Shown here piece by piece: positions 7,345-14,304 of a stretch of 23,698 nucleotides of DNA (the stretch's first letter is position 1; every line of letters begins with the position of its first letter). Under the pieces are notes generated by a model. The model did not search any database. It was given only the letters and a program-made list of their open reading frames with translations, and had not been told where the DNA came from. Location of the stretch: positions 1 to 23,698 of the forward strand of contig RFJB01000115.1 in assembly GCA_003695045.1 (NCBI GenBank). Reading direction: 5' to 3'. The position numbers were made by a program, and so were the translations under genes. Source of the DNA: Candidatus Woesearchaeota archaeon (GTDB taxonomy: Archaea; Nanobdellota; Nanobdellia; Woesearchaeales; J091).

Positions 7345-7887
7345 ATGACTGACGAAAACAAAACGCAGGACTCTTCAAATGTGTCAGAGGATAACATGGA
7401 TGGCTCTGAAAGCAAGAGCTATATATTCGCTCTCAGGACCACCGCCAACAGGGAAGACCAGGTCATGGATTTTGTTTACAGCAACGCCAGGAAGAAGAAA
7501 CTGGCCGTTTACTCGCTTATAGCTCCCCACGGCATGAGGGGCTACATATTTGTGGAGGCCGCCTCAAGAAGCGATGCGGAGCAGGCGGCATTTAACGTTC
7601 CCTATGCGCGAGGCATTCTTCCAAAAACGATTGACTACTCCGAGATTGAGCACATGCTCGAGCAGGTCAAGAGGGAGGTCAACATAAGGAAGAATGACAT
7701 CGCCGAGATTATCTCAGGACCCTTCAAGAGGGAGAAGGCAAAAATCACGAGGATTGACCGCGCCAAGGAGGAGGTCGTTGTTGAGCTTCTTGAGGCGGCC
7801 GTTCCAATCCCTATTACTGTTAAAATGGACGCTGTAAAGGTCATAAGAAGAGATTCTGAAGAAGACAATGAAGACAGCGAGAATTAA
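7345..7887 (+). CDS. spt5: Transcription elongation factor Spt5 (NusG homologue)
   Basis: A 180-residue processivity factor for archaeal RNA polymerase. After an acidic, Ser/Asn-rich tail (1-23), unusually long for archaeal Spt5, an NGN domain covers about 24-108 (YIFALRTTANREDQVMDF, then RGYIFVEAASRSDAEQA). A KOW domain runs from about 115 to 172 (RKNDIAEIISGPFKREKAKI...). Spt5 closes the polymerase clamp together with Spt4, which is not encoded nearby. The ATG at 7345 follows AAGGA. The L11 start is 26 bases after its stop, a conserved archaeal pairing, so the two are almost certainly one transcript. The C-terminus also ends in a short acidic tail (DSEEDNEDSEN). Confidence 0.95.
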   Translation: MTDENKTQDSSNVSEDNMDGSESKSYIFALRTTANREDQVMDFVYSNARKKKLAVYSLIAPHGMRGYIFVEAASRSDAEQAAFNVPYARGILPKTIDYSEIEHMLEQVKREVNIRKNDIAEIISGPFKREKAKITRIDRAKEEVVVELLEAAVPIPITVKMDAVKVIRRDSEEDNEDSEN

Positions 7888-7913
7888 AGAAGAGAGTTGA
7901 GGAGAGAGTTAAA

Positions 7914-8630
7914 ATGGGAAAACAAACTGTTGACGCGCTTATTGAAGGCGGAAAAGCAACTGCTGCGCCGCCGCTCGGGCCCGCCTTGGGACCTTTGGGA
8001 GTGAACATCGGCCAGGTAGTCGCCGAAATCAACAAGAAGACAGCAAGCTTCAAGGGAATGCAGGTTCCCGTCAAGGTCATTGTTGATGACGAAACGAAGG
8101 AGTTCGAAATCAAGGTGGGAACTCCTCCGGCATCCGCCCTGATAAAGAAGGAGGCGGGCATTCAGAAGGGAGCATCGAATCCCCTGACAGAGAAGGTTGC
8201 TGACCTTAAGATTGAGATGATTATCAAGATTGCCAAGATGAAGGAGGACGCCCTCCTCGGAAAAACCCTGAAGGAGAAGGTCAAGGAGATTATCGGCACC
8301 TGCCAGTCAATGGGAGTGCTTGTCGAGGGCGTTTCCGCAAGGGAAGCCCTGAAGCTCGTTGACGAGGGCAGATTTGACAGGGAGATTGCCGAGGAAAAGA
8401 CCGAGGTAAGCGCCGAAGAACTCAAGGAGCTTGAGGAGGAGAAGAAGCGCCTCCAGAAGGAGATTGAAGAGAAGCGCGAAGAGTACCTTGCCAAGGCAAA
8501 GGAGATAATTGCTTCAATGGAAGGCAAGGAGAAGGGCGCCATCAAGGCAAAACTCCACGAGGCAGAGATTCCCGAAGTGATTATCCACGAACTCCTCCCT
8601 GAAGATAAGGAAGCAGGCGGCAAGAAGTAA
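7914..8630 (+). CDS. rpl11: Large-subunit ribosomal protein L11 (uL11) with long C-terminal coiled coil
   Basis: A 238-residue protein whose first 160 or so residues are a standard uL11. The N-terminal domain has PPLGPALGPLGVNIGQVV (residues 19-36), and the rRNA-binding C-terminal domain has GASNPLTEKVADLKI and GTCQSMGVLVEG. It binds the GTPase-associated centre of 23S rRNA. Residues from about 160 onward are extra: a Glu/Lys-rich coiled coil (SAEELKELEEEKKRLQKE) followed by a small helical segment with KLHEAEIPEVIIHELLP. Archaeal L11 is usually about 160 residues. GGAGA 8-13 bases before the ATG serves as the SD. The usual next genes L1, L10 and L12 are absent; a terminator and a convergent gene follow instead. 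Confidence 0.95.
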   Translation: MGKQTVDALIEGGKATAAPPLGPALGPLGVNIGQVVAEINKKTASFKGMQVPVKVIVDDETKEFEIKVGTPPASALIKKEAGIQKGASNPLTEKVADLKIEMIIKIAKMKEDALLGKTLKEKVKEIIGTCQSMGVLVEGVSAREALKLVDEGRFDREIAEEKTEVSAEELKELEEEKKRLQKEIEEKREEYLAKAKEIIASMEGKEKGAIKAKLHEAEIPEVIIHELLPEDKEAGGKK

Positions 8631-8680
8631 CCTCCTGACCGGGGCTCACGAGGTTTAATTTTTCTTTTTAACTTATTTTA
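8629..8680 (+). terminator. Hairpin and T-rich tract after L11
   Basis: aacctc (8629-8634, overlapping the stop codon) pairs with gaggtt (8650-8655) around a 15-base loop, followed by a T-rich stretch, including TTTTTCTTTTT, up to about 8680. This fits archaeal termination on T-tracts and ends the spt5-L11 transcript before the convergent dtdA. Confidence 0.6.
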
Positions 8681-8746
8681 TTGACGCTCGCTGATGCTCA
8701 CAGCACACTGTTTCTCGAAGTGATTGAATGCTTATTCGCGATTATG

Positions 8747-9640
8747 TTATCTTGTTCTCCTTATCTCTACGCCTTGTTCCTGGAGAAGATTCACTATTCT
8801 TGACTTCTCGGAGCCGAGGCCCTTCCAGTCAAGAAATGCAAAGGCGGGCCTTTGAGTTGTCCGTTCCATGCACTGCGCGAGCATGTTCTCGTCGAAGTTG
8901 GCAAGAGCGTATTTCGGACAGACATGGCTCAGGAGGACTTCTCCCTTCAGAACCCTCTTGTTGAAATTCGAACAGTAGTGGGTGCCTCCGATGCCAAAAG
9001 CCAGCGGAGCTTCCCTGCCTTTCAGGGAGCCGTTTCCCGAGATGACGCGCAGGATGGTTTTCGCGATAATTCTCCCTGCCTTTCTGTCGCTCCACTGCTC
9101 TATGGTGCTGCCTATTTCTATGAATGCTGTCGGCGTTTCAACATACGGGCCGTGGTGAGTGGCTTCGAGAGTTACCTGGTAATCGTTTTGCCATCCGCTT
9201 TCTGTTTCTCCGGACCATTCTTCATGGAGCGTCAGAAAAAGGTCGTTTGTAAGCCCGGGATTAACAGGACATATCTGCCTGGGCCTGCCGCCCATCTCTG
9301 CATTCCCCCAGTTTCCGATGGTGTGGACTGACAGGCTGTGAATCTTTTTCGCAGATGAATGCGTGGTAGCGAATATGAGGTTGTCCGCCTTTATCTCCCT
9401 GTCAATGTTTTCCGCATGAATGTGCATCCTTTTCAGGGTAAAGAGTGCCGCATCACAGCCCTCAAAGAAGAGAATCTCATGCCCGTCAAACTTTCCCATT
9501 CCCTTGTAAGGGCAGTTTTTGAGCTTGGCTATGCTCATGAGGCAGGACTTGATGTTCATTCCTGCAGGGTCTTCTTCGGACACGATTACGGCATACTTAA
9601 GACGTGGAAATCCGTGATGTGATTCTGTCAAAGCGACCAC
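8747..9640 (-). CDS. dtdA: D-aminoacyl-tRNA deacylase, archaeal DtdA/DTD2 type
   Basis: A cytosolic metalloenzyme that hydrolyses D-amino acids from mischarged tRNA. Family hallmarks are all present: VSEEDPAGMNI near the N-terminus, the run HTIGNWGNAEMGG, the central ATHHGPYVETPTAFIEIGST block with its metal-binding histidines, and GIGGTHYC near residue 225. Length (about 294-297 residues) is normal for the family. The start is uncertain because no ATG lies upstream of the conserved VIVSEEDPAG: GTG at 9640 gives 297 residues, while TTG at 9631 lies a few bases after a GGTGGT and may be the real start, giving 294. The gene converges with L11 and diverges from a small zinc-ribbon gene. Confidence 0.93.
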   Translation of the reverse strand: MVALTESHHGFPRLKYAVIVSEEDPAGMNIKSCLMSIAKLKNCPYKGMGKFDGHEILFFEGCDAALFTLKRMHIHAENIDREIKADNLIFATTHSSAKKIHSLSVHTIGNWGNAEMGGRPRQICPVNPGLTNDLFLTLHEEWSGETESGWQNDYQVTLEATHHGPYVETPTAFIEIGSTIEQWSDRKAGRIIAKTILRVISGNGSLKGREAPLAFGIGGTHYCSNFNKRVLKGEVLLSHVCPKYALANFDENMLAQCMERTTQRPAFAFLDWKGLGSEKSRIVNLLQEQGVEIRRTR

Positions 9641-9700
9641 CTACGCTGTGCTTTCATGTTTTCTCCAATCTTTCGCATATCAGCACAGGGGCAAGTGGAA

Positions 9701-9711
9701 ATTTTTATAAG
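9701..9711. promoter_or_regulatory. TATA-like element in the divergent dtdA / zinc-ribbon region
   Basis: atttttataag is centred about 28 bases before the ATG at 9734 on the plus strand, as for a leaderless message. Its complement (CTTATAAAAAT) is also TATA-like for the minus strand and could serve dtdA with a leader of about 35-45 bases. One AT-rich element may thus be used in both directions, or only by the small gene. Confidence 0.45.
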
Positions 9712-9733
9712 TTTGCAAATCAATAGAAGCGGT

Positions 9734-9868
9734 ATGTACAACAAATGTTCCAAATGCGGGAAACTTATTGAGAAGGGGGATGAAACACGGCTTATTCCCG
9801 ACCCGAAGGGAGGCGTACAGGTGCTTTGCTTTCCGTGTTACTCTGTTATGTTTGGAAACAGAGAGTGA
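9734..9868 (+). CDS. Small zinc-ribbon protein
   Basis: A 44-residue protein with two CxxC pairs, CSKCGK near the N-terminus and CFPC near residues 32-35. The 24 or so residues between them match a treble-clef or zinc-ribbon finger that binds one zinc ion. The frame is open farther upstream to 9656, but the ATG at 9734 fits a TATA-like box about 28 bases before it, and the residues before it look random. Tiny zinc ribbons of this kind are common in archaea and may bind nucleic acid or ribosomes; the role is not known. It converges with the end of the archaellum cluster 136 bases away. Confidence 0.75.
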   Translation: MYNKCSKCGKLIEKGDETRLIPDPKGGVQVLCFPCYSVMFGNRE

Positions 9869-9969
9869 GGAAGCGCTGAAGGACTGACTGCCGGAAAGCA
9901 TTGCAGAAACGCAATCTCGGGAAAGAACAGGAACGACTCAAACGACAAAAAGAGAAAGAAGAGTTGAGA

Positions 9970-10015
9970 AAAAGAGATATAGAAAAAAGACAAAAACAGG
10001 AGAGTTATGCTCTCC
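9970..10015 (-). terminator. Intrinsic-style terminator closing the archaellum cluster
   Basis: On the minus strand GGAGAG and CTCTCC (10015-9999) form a 6-bp stem with a 5-base loop that contains part of the TAA stop codon of the last gene. It is followed directly by TGTTTTTGTCTTTTTTC. The T-rich sequence continues toward about 9945. A stem plus U-tract this compact resembles a bacterial terminator and should end the leftward archaellum transcript before the convergent zinc-ribbon gene. Confidence 0.65.
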
Positions 10016-10205
10016 CGAGCGTCTGCTCGTAAATTCTTATCAGAACAACTGTCTGCGCCAGGATTGCAAGCACGATTATGAGCAGAATTTCTATCATTGC
10101 AATGTCCTGCGCCATCATGTTGCCCAGCCGCATTGACTGGACGAAAATGTACAGTGCAGAAATTCCGAAAATGACCATCAAGGTTCCAATGACCTTTTCC
10201 AACAC
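10005..10205 (-). CDS. Small two-helix membrane protein at the 3' end of the archaellum cluster
   Basis: At least 66 residues with two hydrophobic helices (about 5-24, VIGTLMVIFGISALYIFVQS, and 37-58, IEILLIIVLAILAQTVVLI), a short polar turn with MRLGNMMAQD, and a charged end IYEQTLGRA. No known archaellum protein is recognised. The GTG at 10205 is 28 bases from the only good SD (GGAGGTG, 10240-10234). An in-frame ATT at 10226 sits 7 bases after that SD and would add PRVKSHV, a basic segment fitting a cytosolic N-terminus. It follows archaellin 1 by about 55-75 bases, and the terminator lies on its stop codon, so it is probably co-transcribed with the archaellins. Confidence 0.6.
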   Translation of the reverse strand: MLEKVIGTLMVIFGISALYIFVQSMRLGNMMAQDIAMIEILLIIVLAILAQTVVLIRIYEQTLGRA

Positions 10206-10279
10206 ATGAGATTTTACGCGGGGAATTTTGACCCACCTCCTTTTGCTTTGAAAAATGAAATTAAAAAATGCATCCCTGA

Positions 10280-11194
10280 TCAGGGATACAGGTAAACTCT
10301 TTCTGTGCTCATAACTTCCGGCGTGGTAAAGAGCGCGAGAGTTGCGGTTCCAATCTTCGGAATGAAGTTGACTCTTACCTCTTCTGCCTCGCCGACCTTT
10401 CCGGGGGACTCGTAGTAAACCTTTATCACATCTCCCCTCTGGAGGTTTCCGTTGACCCAGTTGCTTCCCTGCTGGAGGTACTCAACAGTGAAGTATCCTG
10501 TTCCGTAAGGATAGGGCTCCACAGTTATGTTCGCGCTCAGCGGGAAGTGATATGCGCTGTCCGTGGTTCCGTTCACTGTGAGATACCCATAGACAGTTCC
10601 GCTTCTCTGGATTGCTGATGACGTGAGGGTTACTGTTGTGTCCGCAGCCGAGAGGTCTGCCCCGCTGGAAATATTGATGAGTCCCGCTGTGCTAAGGTTG
10701 AACTGGAAGATTCCTCCTCCCATGACTCTCATATAATCCCTTGAGCCGTCCTGGTCCAGGTCTTCTTCAAGCGTGACATTATTGGACGTGTTTCCCAGAA
10801 CGCCTATCTCCTGCTCGTCGCGCGTATTGTAGCCGGATATGGCATCCCTCTCGTACGTTCCTGTCGTGCCCCTGTACTGGAGAGTAGCGGTCCTTGTGTA
10901 TGTGTTGACTGTCATAATCACATCTTCAAGCTTGATAGGGTCAGAGCCGGGGGCGAGCTTCATTATCTGCGTGAAGTCGTCCACATAAGTGTCTGTTCCG
11001 TCTGTGGCTGATATCTCCACGACCTTCGCGTTGGTTGATATCTGCCCCTTTGCCTGGGTACCTGTTGACAGGCCCTTTTCCTGCAAACTGCCGACAGTTT
11101 GTATGAGAACGCCTGCCGCGACAGCAGCCACAAGAAGCATCGCAATGAAGATTATAAGGGTTCCAACACCCATCTCTGCCTTTTTATGCATCAT
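10280..11194 (-). CDS. flaB: Archaellin (archaellum filament protein), copy 1
   Basis: A 304-residue preprotein beginning MMHKKAEMGVGTLIIFIAML. The class III signal peptide ends in KKA, and the mature protein would start EMGVGTLI, followed by the hydrophobic assembly helix (FIAMLLVAAVAAGVLIQT) common to archaellins. The rest is a Thr/Ser/Gly-rich beta domain containing LAPGSDPIKL, a DLDQDGSRDY loop (DxDxDGxxD, likely calcium-binding) and the C-terminal signature STERVYLYP. Several N-x-S/T sequons are present. The ATG at 11194 follows GGAGGGTGG; an in-frame upstream extension to 11260 is not archaellin-like and is rejected. It needs FlaK/ArlK processing (not in this window). It has its own probable promoter and is a close paralogue of copy 2. 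Confidence 0.93.
   Translation of the reverse strand: MMHKKAEMGVGTLIIFIAMLLVAAVAAGVLIQTVGSLQEKGLSTGTQAKGQISTNAKVVEISATDGTDTYVDDFTQIMKLAPGSDPIKLEDVIMTVNTYTRTATLQYRGTTGTYERDAISGYNTRDEQEIGVLGNTSNNVTLEEDLDQDGSRDYMRVMGGGIFQFNLSTAGLINISSGADLSAADTTVTLTSSAIQRSGTVYGYLTVNGTTDSAYHFPLSANITVEPYPYGTGYFTVEYLQQGSNWVNGNLQRGDVIKVYYESPGKVGEAEEVRVNFIPKIGTATLALFTTPEVMSTERVYLYP
11095..11149 (-). repeat. 55-bp segment identical to archaellin copy 2 (first copy)
   Basis: This stretch inside the signal/assembly-helix coding region matches 12252-12306 base for base, and flanking sequence on both sides remains nearly identical. It shows recent duplication or ongoing gene conversion between the two archaellin genes. 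Confidence 0.9.
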
Positions 11195-11300
11195 TTTCAA
11201 ACCACCCTCCAAATGTGCTCTGCTTAAAACAGATAAACCCGCCTGAAAGGCGAGAACCACCCTGCAAAAAACAATTTACAGAAGAATTCATGAGAATAGT

Positions 11301-11310
11301 GATATATAAA
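11301..11310 (-). promoter_or_regulatory. TATA-like box for archaellin 1
   Basis: The minus strand reads TTTATATATC, predicting a start near 11280 and a leader of about 85 bases before the ATG. It suggests that archaellin 1, the last archaellin, is transcribed from its own strong promoter in the 224-bp gap after copy 2, as expected for an abundant filament protein. Confidence 0.55.
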
Positions 11311-11418
11311 GTTTTTGGTGAAAATCAGAAGCATAAAAGAATAAAAAATTGCGCGGGAAAGGGTTGGAAAAGTTCTGAAATAATTTAGGGAAAATAAAAA
11401 ACAAAAAGTGTATCCTGA

Positions 11419-12360
11419 TTAAGGATACAGGTAAACTCTTTCCGTGCTGATGACTTCCGGAGTGACGAACTGAGTCAGGGTTGATGTTCCAATCTTTGGA
11501 ATGAAGTTCATTCTGATCTCTTCGTCCTCTCCCACAGGCCTTGGGGCCTCGAAGTACATCTTGATTACGTCTCCCCTCTGGAGGTTTCCGTTAACCCAGT
11601 TGCTGCCTTTCTGCAGGTACTCAACCACGAAGTAGCCCTGACCTTTGTTCTCAGGTGTTATTGTAATGTTCATGCTTGCCACGAGAGTTGCGTTCGTGTC
11701 CGTGGTTCCGTTTATGTAGACGGTAGCATATGTTGTGCCTCCGGAAGCCACGTCTGTCGTGGGGACCGAAATACTTACCGGACTTCCGCTTGCGCCGTCA
11801 ATGTCTGCTCCAAGCGAAACGTTTATGTAAATCGGGCTTCCCGAGTTGCTTATGACAAACTCAAGGTTGTCGTTTCCTGAGGCATTCGCAACTCTGACGT
11901 AATCTGTCTTGCCGTCGTCGTCAAGGTCGTTGTGCAGGGGGGTGTTGCTTGTTGTTATTTCCCCGAGCTCTTCAACCCTGTAGGTAAGATATCCTGATAC
12001 ATTGTTGGCAATAAGGCCGTTGACTCCCCTGTACTTGAGAGTTGCTGTGCTGTCGTATGTGTTGAATGTGAAGATTGCCTGCGTTATCTTTACCGGGTCA
12101 GAGCCGGGAGCAAGCTTCATTATTGTCTCAAAGTACTTTACTGTTCCGTTCTCGCCGTTTGTGGCTGAAACTTCAATTACTCTGACATTTGTTGCTATCT
12201 GCCCTTTTGCCTGGCTGCCGGTTGACAGGGCTTTTTCCTGCAAACTGCCGGCAGTTTGTATGAGAACGCCTGCCGCGACAGCAGCCACAAGAAGCATCGC
12301 AATGAATATTATGAGCGTTCCGACGCCCATCTCTGCCTTTTTAGAGTTCATCAATTTCAT
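11419..12360 (-). CDS. flaB: Archaellin (archaellum filament protein), copy 2
   Basis: A 313-residue preprotein beginning MKLMNSKKAEMGVGTLIIF, with the same KKA signal end and almost the same assembly helix as copy 1. The outer domain has LAPGSDPVKI, a DLDDDGKTDY loop (DxDxDGxxD) and ends STERVYLYP. A block near residues 255-290 (GYFVVEYLQKGSNWVNGNLQ) is shared with copy 1 with few changes, while the middle region is diverged. The ATG at 12360 has a GAGGTGA SD five bases upstream; a second ATG at 12351 is less well placed. It follows flaJ by 181 bases with its own TATA-like boxes. The two copies probably give a mixed or alternating filament; which is dominant cannot be told. Confidence 0.93.
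   Translation of the reverse strand: MKLMNSKKAEMGVGTLIIFIAMLLVAAVAAGVLIQTAGSLQEKALSTGSQAKGQIATNVRVIEVSATNGENGTVKYFETIMKLAPGSDPVKITQAIFTFNTYDSTATLKYRGVNGLIANNVSGYLTYRVEELGEITTSNTPLHNDLDDDGKTDYVRVANASGNDNLEFVISNSGSPIYINVSLGADIDGASGSPVSISVPTTDVASGGTTYATVYINGTTDTNATLVASMNITITPENKGQGYFVVEYLQKGSNWVNGNLQRGDVIKMYFEAPRPVGEDEEIRMNFIPKIGTSTLTQFVTPEVISTERVYLYP
12241..12258. repeat. Perfect 18-bp palindrome within archaellin 2 coding sequence
   Basis: caaactgccggcagtttg is its own reverse complement and encodes Q-T-A-G-S-L at the end of the assembly helix, about 100 bases from the start codon. The corresponding site in archaellin 1 (11084-11101) has one mismatched pair. Confidence 0.7.
12252..12306 (-). 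repeat. 55-bp segment identical to archaellin copy 1 (second copy)
   Basis: This is the partner of 11095-11149. The identity covers the codons of the hydrophobic assembly helix and includes synonymous positions, so it is not explained by protein selection alone. Confidence 0.9.
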
Positions 12361-12430
12361 TCACTTCACCTCATTCCCACGCAATTTTGAAGGCAAACCC
12401 TTGCTGTAAAGCACATAATTGATATACAAA

Positions 12431-12440
12431 AACATATACT
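12431..12440 (-). promoter_or_regulatory. TATA-like box for archaellin 2
   Basis: The minus strand reads AGTATATGTT, with a second candidate (TTTGTATATC) at 12421-12430. Either predicts a leader of about 35-50 bases that includes the GAGGTGA SD. The 181-bp gap between flaJ and this gene is otherwise featureless apart from another AT box near 12466-12473. Confidence 0.45.
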
Positions 12441-12541
12441 ATTCGCAATTATTGGGATTAGTGGTATTTAAATGTTTCGCTTTCCGCAGGTAAATCAGGC
12501 GGGATATTCTGTAATTCCGCATAAAAGGAACTGTTTCTTAA

Positions 12542-14209
12542 TCAGCCGAGAGCCATGGTTCCAAAAGCCCAGTTTGCCATTTTCGGGACTCCCCAGCCAA
12601 GCAGGGCGCCGAGCCAGAGCATCAGATTCATGTCAAAGAGTGCTGCATACTTGTTGCCGCCGTCCACAAGCTTAACCATCAGTGCAGACATTATCGAGTG
12701 GACCAGCACCATGACGCCTATGTATATGTTTACTGTGAACATGTCAACGCTTGGAATCGGTGGGAGGATTGAACTGACTATTGACGCCATCTCGCCCTGA
12801 ACCTGGGATGCTTCAAATGCCGATGAAAACATTCCTGACAGGAGCTTTGTTATGGCGGCGGACATGTAAACAGTGGTTGTGAAGCCCAGGAGGGCGCCGT
12901 AGAGTGAGCCGCGCAAGCCTGAAGCGAGCTGGAGTCGCAGCTTTCTCAGTGAAAGCAGGCGGGTAAAGTTTTTGCTTATTATATTCGCTATCTGCTGGGC
13001 GTTGCCTCCCAGATAAACGGATTCCGCAAAGATGTTAATGAAGTTCTTTATCATGTTGCTTCCGGTCTCGCCTGCGAAGTAAATCCACGACTTGAAGCGG
13101 TCGCTTCCGAGGCGGAGGCGCCGGTAGAGGTTTATTACCATCGGATTGAGTATCCCGAAATCATGGACCCTGAGGGCGCCCAGCGATGATATGACGCCTC
13201 CCTGCCTGACATAGATGGTTCCTCCAAGCGACCTGATGAAGGCAGGAAATGCCTTGTCCCTCCTGAAGACATCGTTTTCCTCCTCCACTGCCAGAAGCCC
13301 TGATACGATGAGGGGCGTCGAGGCAACCGCCAGGTTTGTCAGGAAGGGCAGTCTGTTCCACCAGAACAGAAGCGCAAGGAGAATGAAGCTGACCGGAAAT
13401 GTTATCATAAGCGACTTGTGGAGCCGTTTTGTTCCCTCATCCTTTATCGGGAGGTCGTGGCAGATTGTGTCTGAAGGGATAAAGCCCTTTATCAGAAGAA
13501 CCATGAGCATGTCCATGACTATTAGCGCCAGAAGAGCCCACTTTATGACAACCATTATTGAGATGCCCATTATGAGGGGAAGCAGAAGCGCGGCAGCCAT
13601 TCCGAAAGCGATGGAGATTGTCATCGAAATGAACACTTCCTGAAGCATCTTGATGCTTTCAAGCGACTTTTTGTATTCTGTCTCGTAGTCATCCATGACA
13701 GCGTCCTGCTCTTCTGTAAGGAATGTTTCAAGGTCTTCGCCGAAGTCAAGGACTGCTGCGAATCTGTCGAGAAAATCACCGAATATCCTGCTGGGGGCAA
13801 GCGCGGCCATCTTCCTGCATGTCCGCGCAAATCCAAGGTTCCATGCCTTTGCCAGATACACAATTTTTTCCGCGGTGTCTGAAATGACGCCGTACTTTCT
13901 ACCTTCGGCTATCTTCTTGAAGAGCATCGTCCTGTTTATGTGCAGGGTTGAAATGGTGCCGGCGTATGTTATGAAGAAGTGTATGTTTTCGTGTATTTCC
14001 ACTTTTTTCAGTTCTCTCAGTATCACAGGGTACGCCGCGATGAAGATTATTCCTCCAAGGAGGAAAAGGTAGGGCACCCAGAACGGAAGGGAAAGAAAAA
14101 GCATTGTGGAGAAGAAGAGCAGGATGGACACTCCGATTACAGGAATGACAAACTTCAGGAGGAAGTCCTCCATCTTGTCAAATCCCATAAGCGCTATAAG
14201 CCGGTCCAT
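12542..14209 (-). CDS. flaJ: Archaellum membrane platform protein FlaJ/ArlJ
   Basis: A 555-residue polytopic protein of the T2SSF family on which the FlaI ATPase works. It has an N-terminal hydrophobic pair (about 19-65), a cytosolic helical domain (HENIHFFITYAGTISTLHINRTMLF..., then GEDLETFLTEEQDAVMDDYE), further membrane helices around 195-255 and 270-310, a second cytosolic domain with DKAFPAFIRSLGGTIYVRQGG, and C-terminal helices. The repeated cytosolic domain is characteristic of ArlJ, and the length is normal. The ATG at 14209 has GGAG five bases upstream. It follows flaI by 95 bases, longer than the other spacings in the motor genes, but flaH-flaI-flaJ order is the universal archaellum core. 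Confidence 0.95.
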   Translation of the reverse strand: MDRLIALMGFDKMEDFLLKFVIPVIGVSILLFFSTMLFLSLPFWVPYLFLLGGIIFIAAYPVILRELKKVEIHENIHFFITYAGTISTLHINRTMLFKKIAEGRKYGVISDTAEKIVYLAKAWNLGFARTCRKMAALAPSRIFGDFLDRFAAVLDFGEDLETFLTEEQDAVMDDYETEYKKSLESIKMLQEVFISMTISIAFGMAAALLLPLIMGISIMVVIKWALLALIVMDMLMVLLIKGFIPSDTICHDLPIKDEGTKRLHKSLMITFPVSFILLALLFWWNRLPFLTNLAVASTPLIVSGLLAVEEENDVFRRDKAFPAFIRSLGGTIYVRQGGVISSLGALRVHDFGILNPMVINLYRRLRLGSDRFKSWIYFAGETGSNMIKNFINIFAESVYLGGNAQQIANIISKNFTRLLSLRKLRLQLASGLRGSLYGALLGFTTTVYMSAAITKLLSGMFSSAFEASQVQGEMASIVSSILPPIPSVDMFTVNIYIGVMVLVHSIMSALMVKLVDGGNKYAALFDMNLMLWLGALLGWGVPKMANWAFGTMALG

Positions 14210-14304
14210 TTTCGCTCCGTTTTGTGCATGACAGCATGAGGTTCGTGCGAATGGCAGGCGCCTGAATCATCCGTTCTCAAGCTGTCCCTTGAATCATGTT
14301 GTGA

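Noticed and set aside
11195..11260. N-terminal extension of archaellin 1 to 11260
   Set aside because: The extra 22 residues would precede a complete class III signal peptide and the SD lies after them; the ATG at 11194 is the sensible start.
10280..12360. Insertion sequence or CRISPR explanation for the long near-identical segments
   Set aside because: The shared sequence is inside two homologous archaellin genes at equivalent codons; there are no terminal inverted repeats, transposase or regular spacers.
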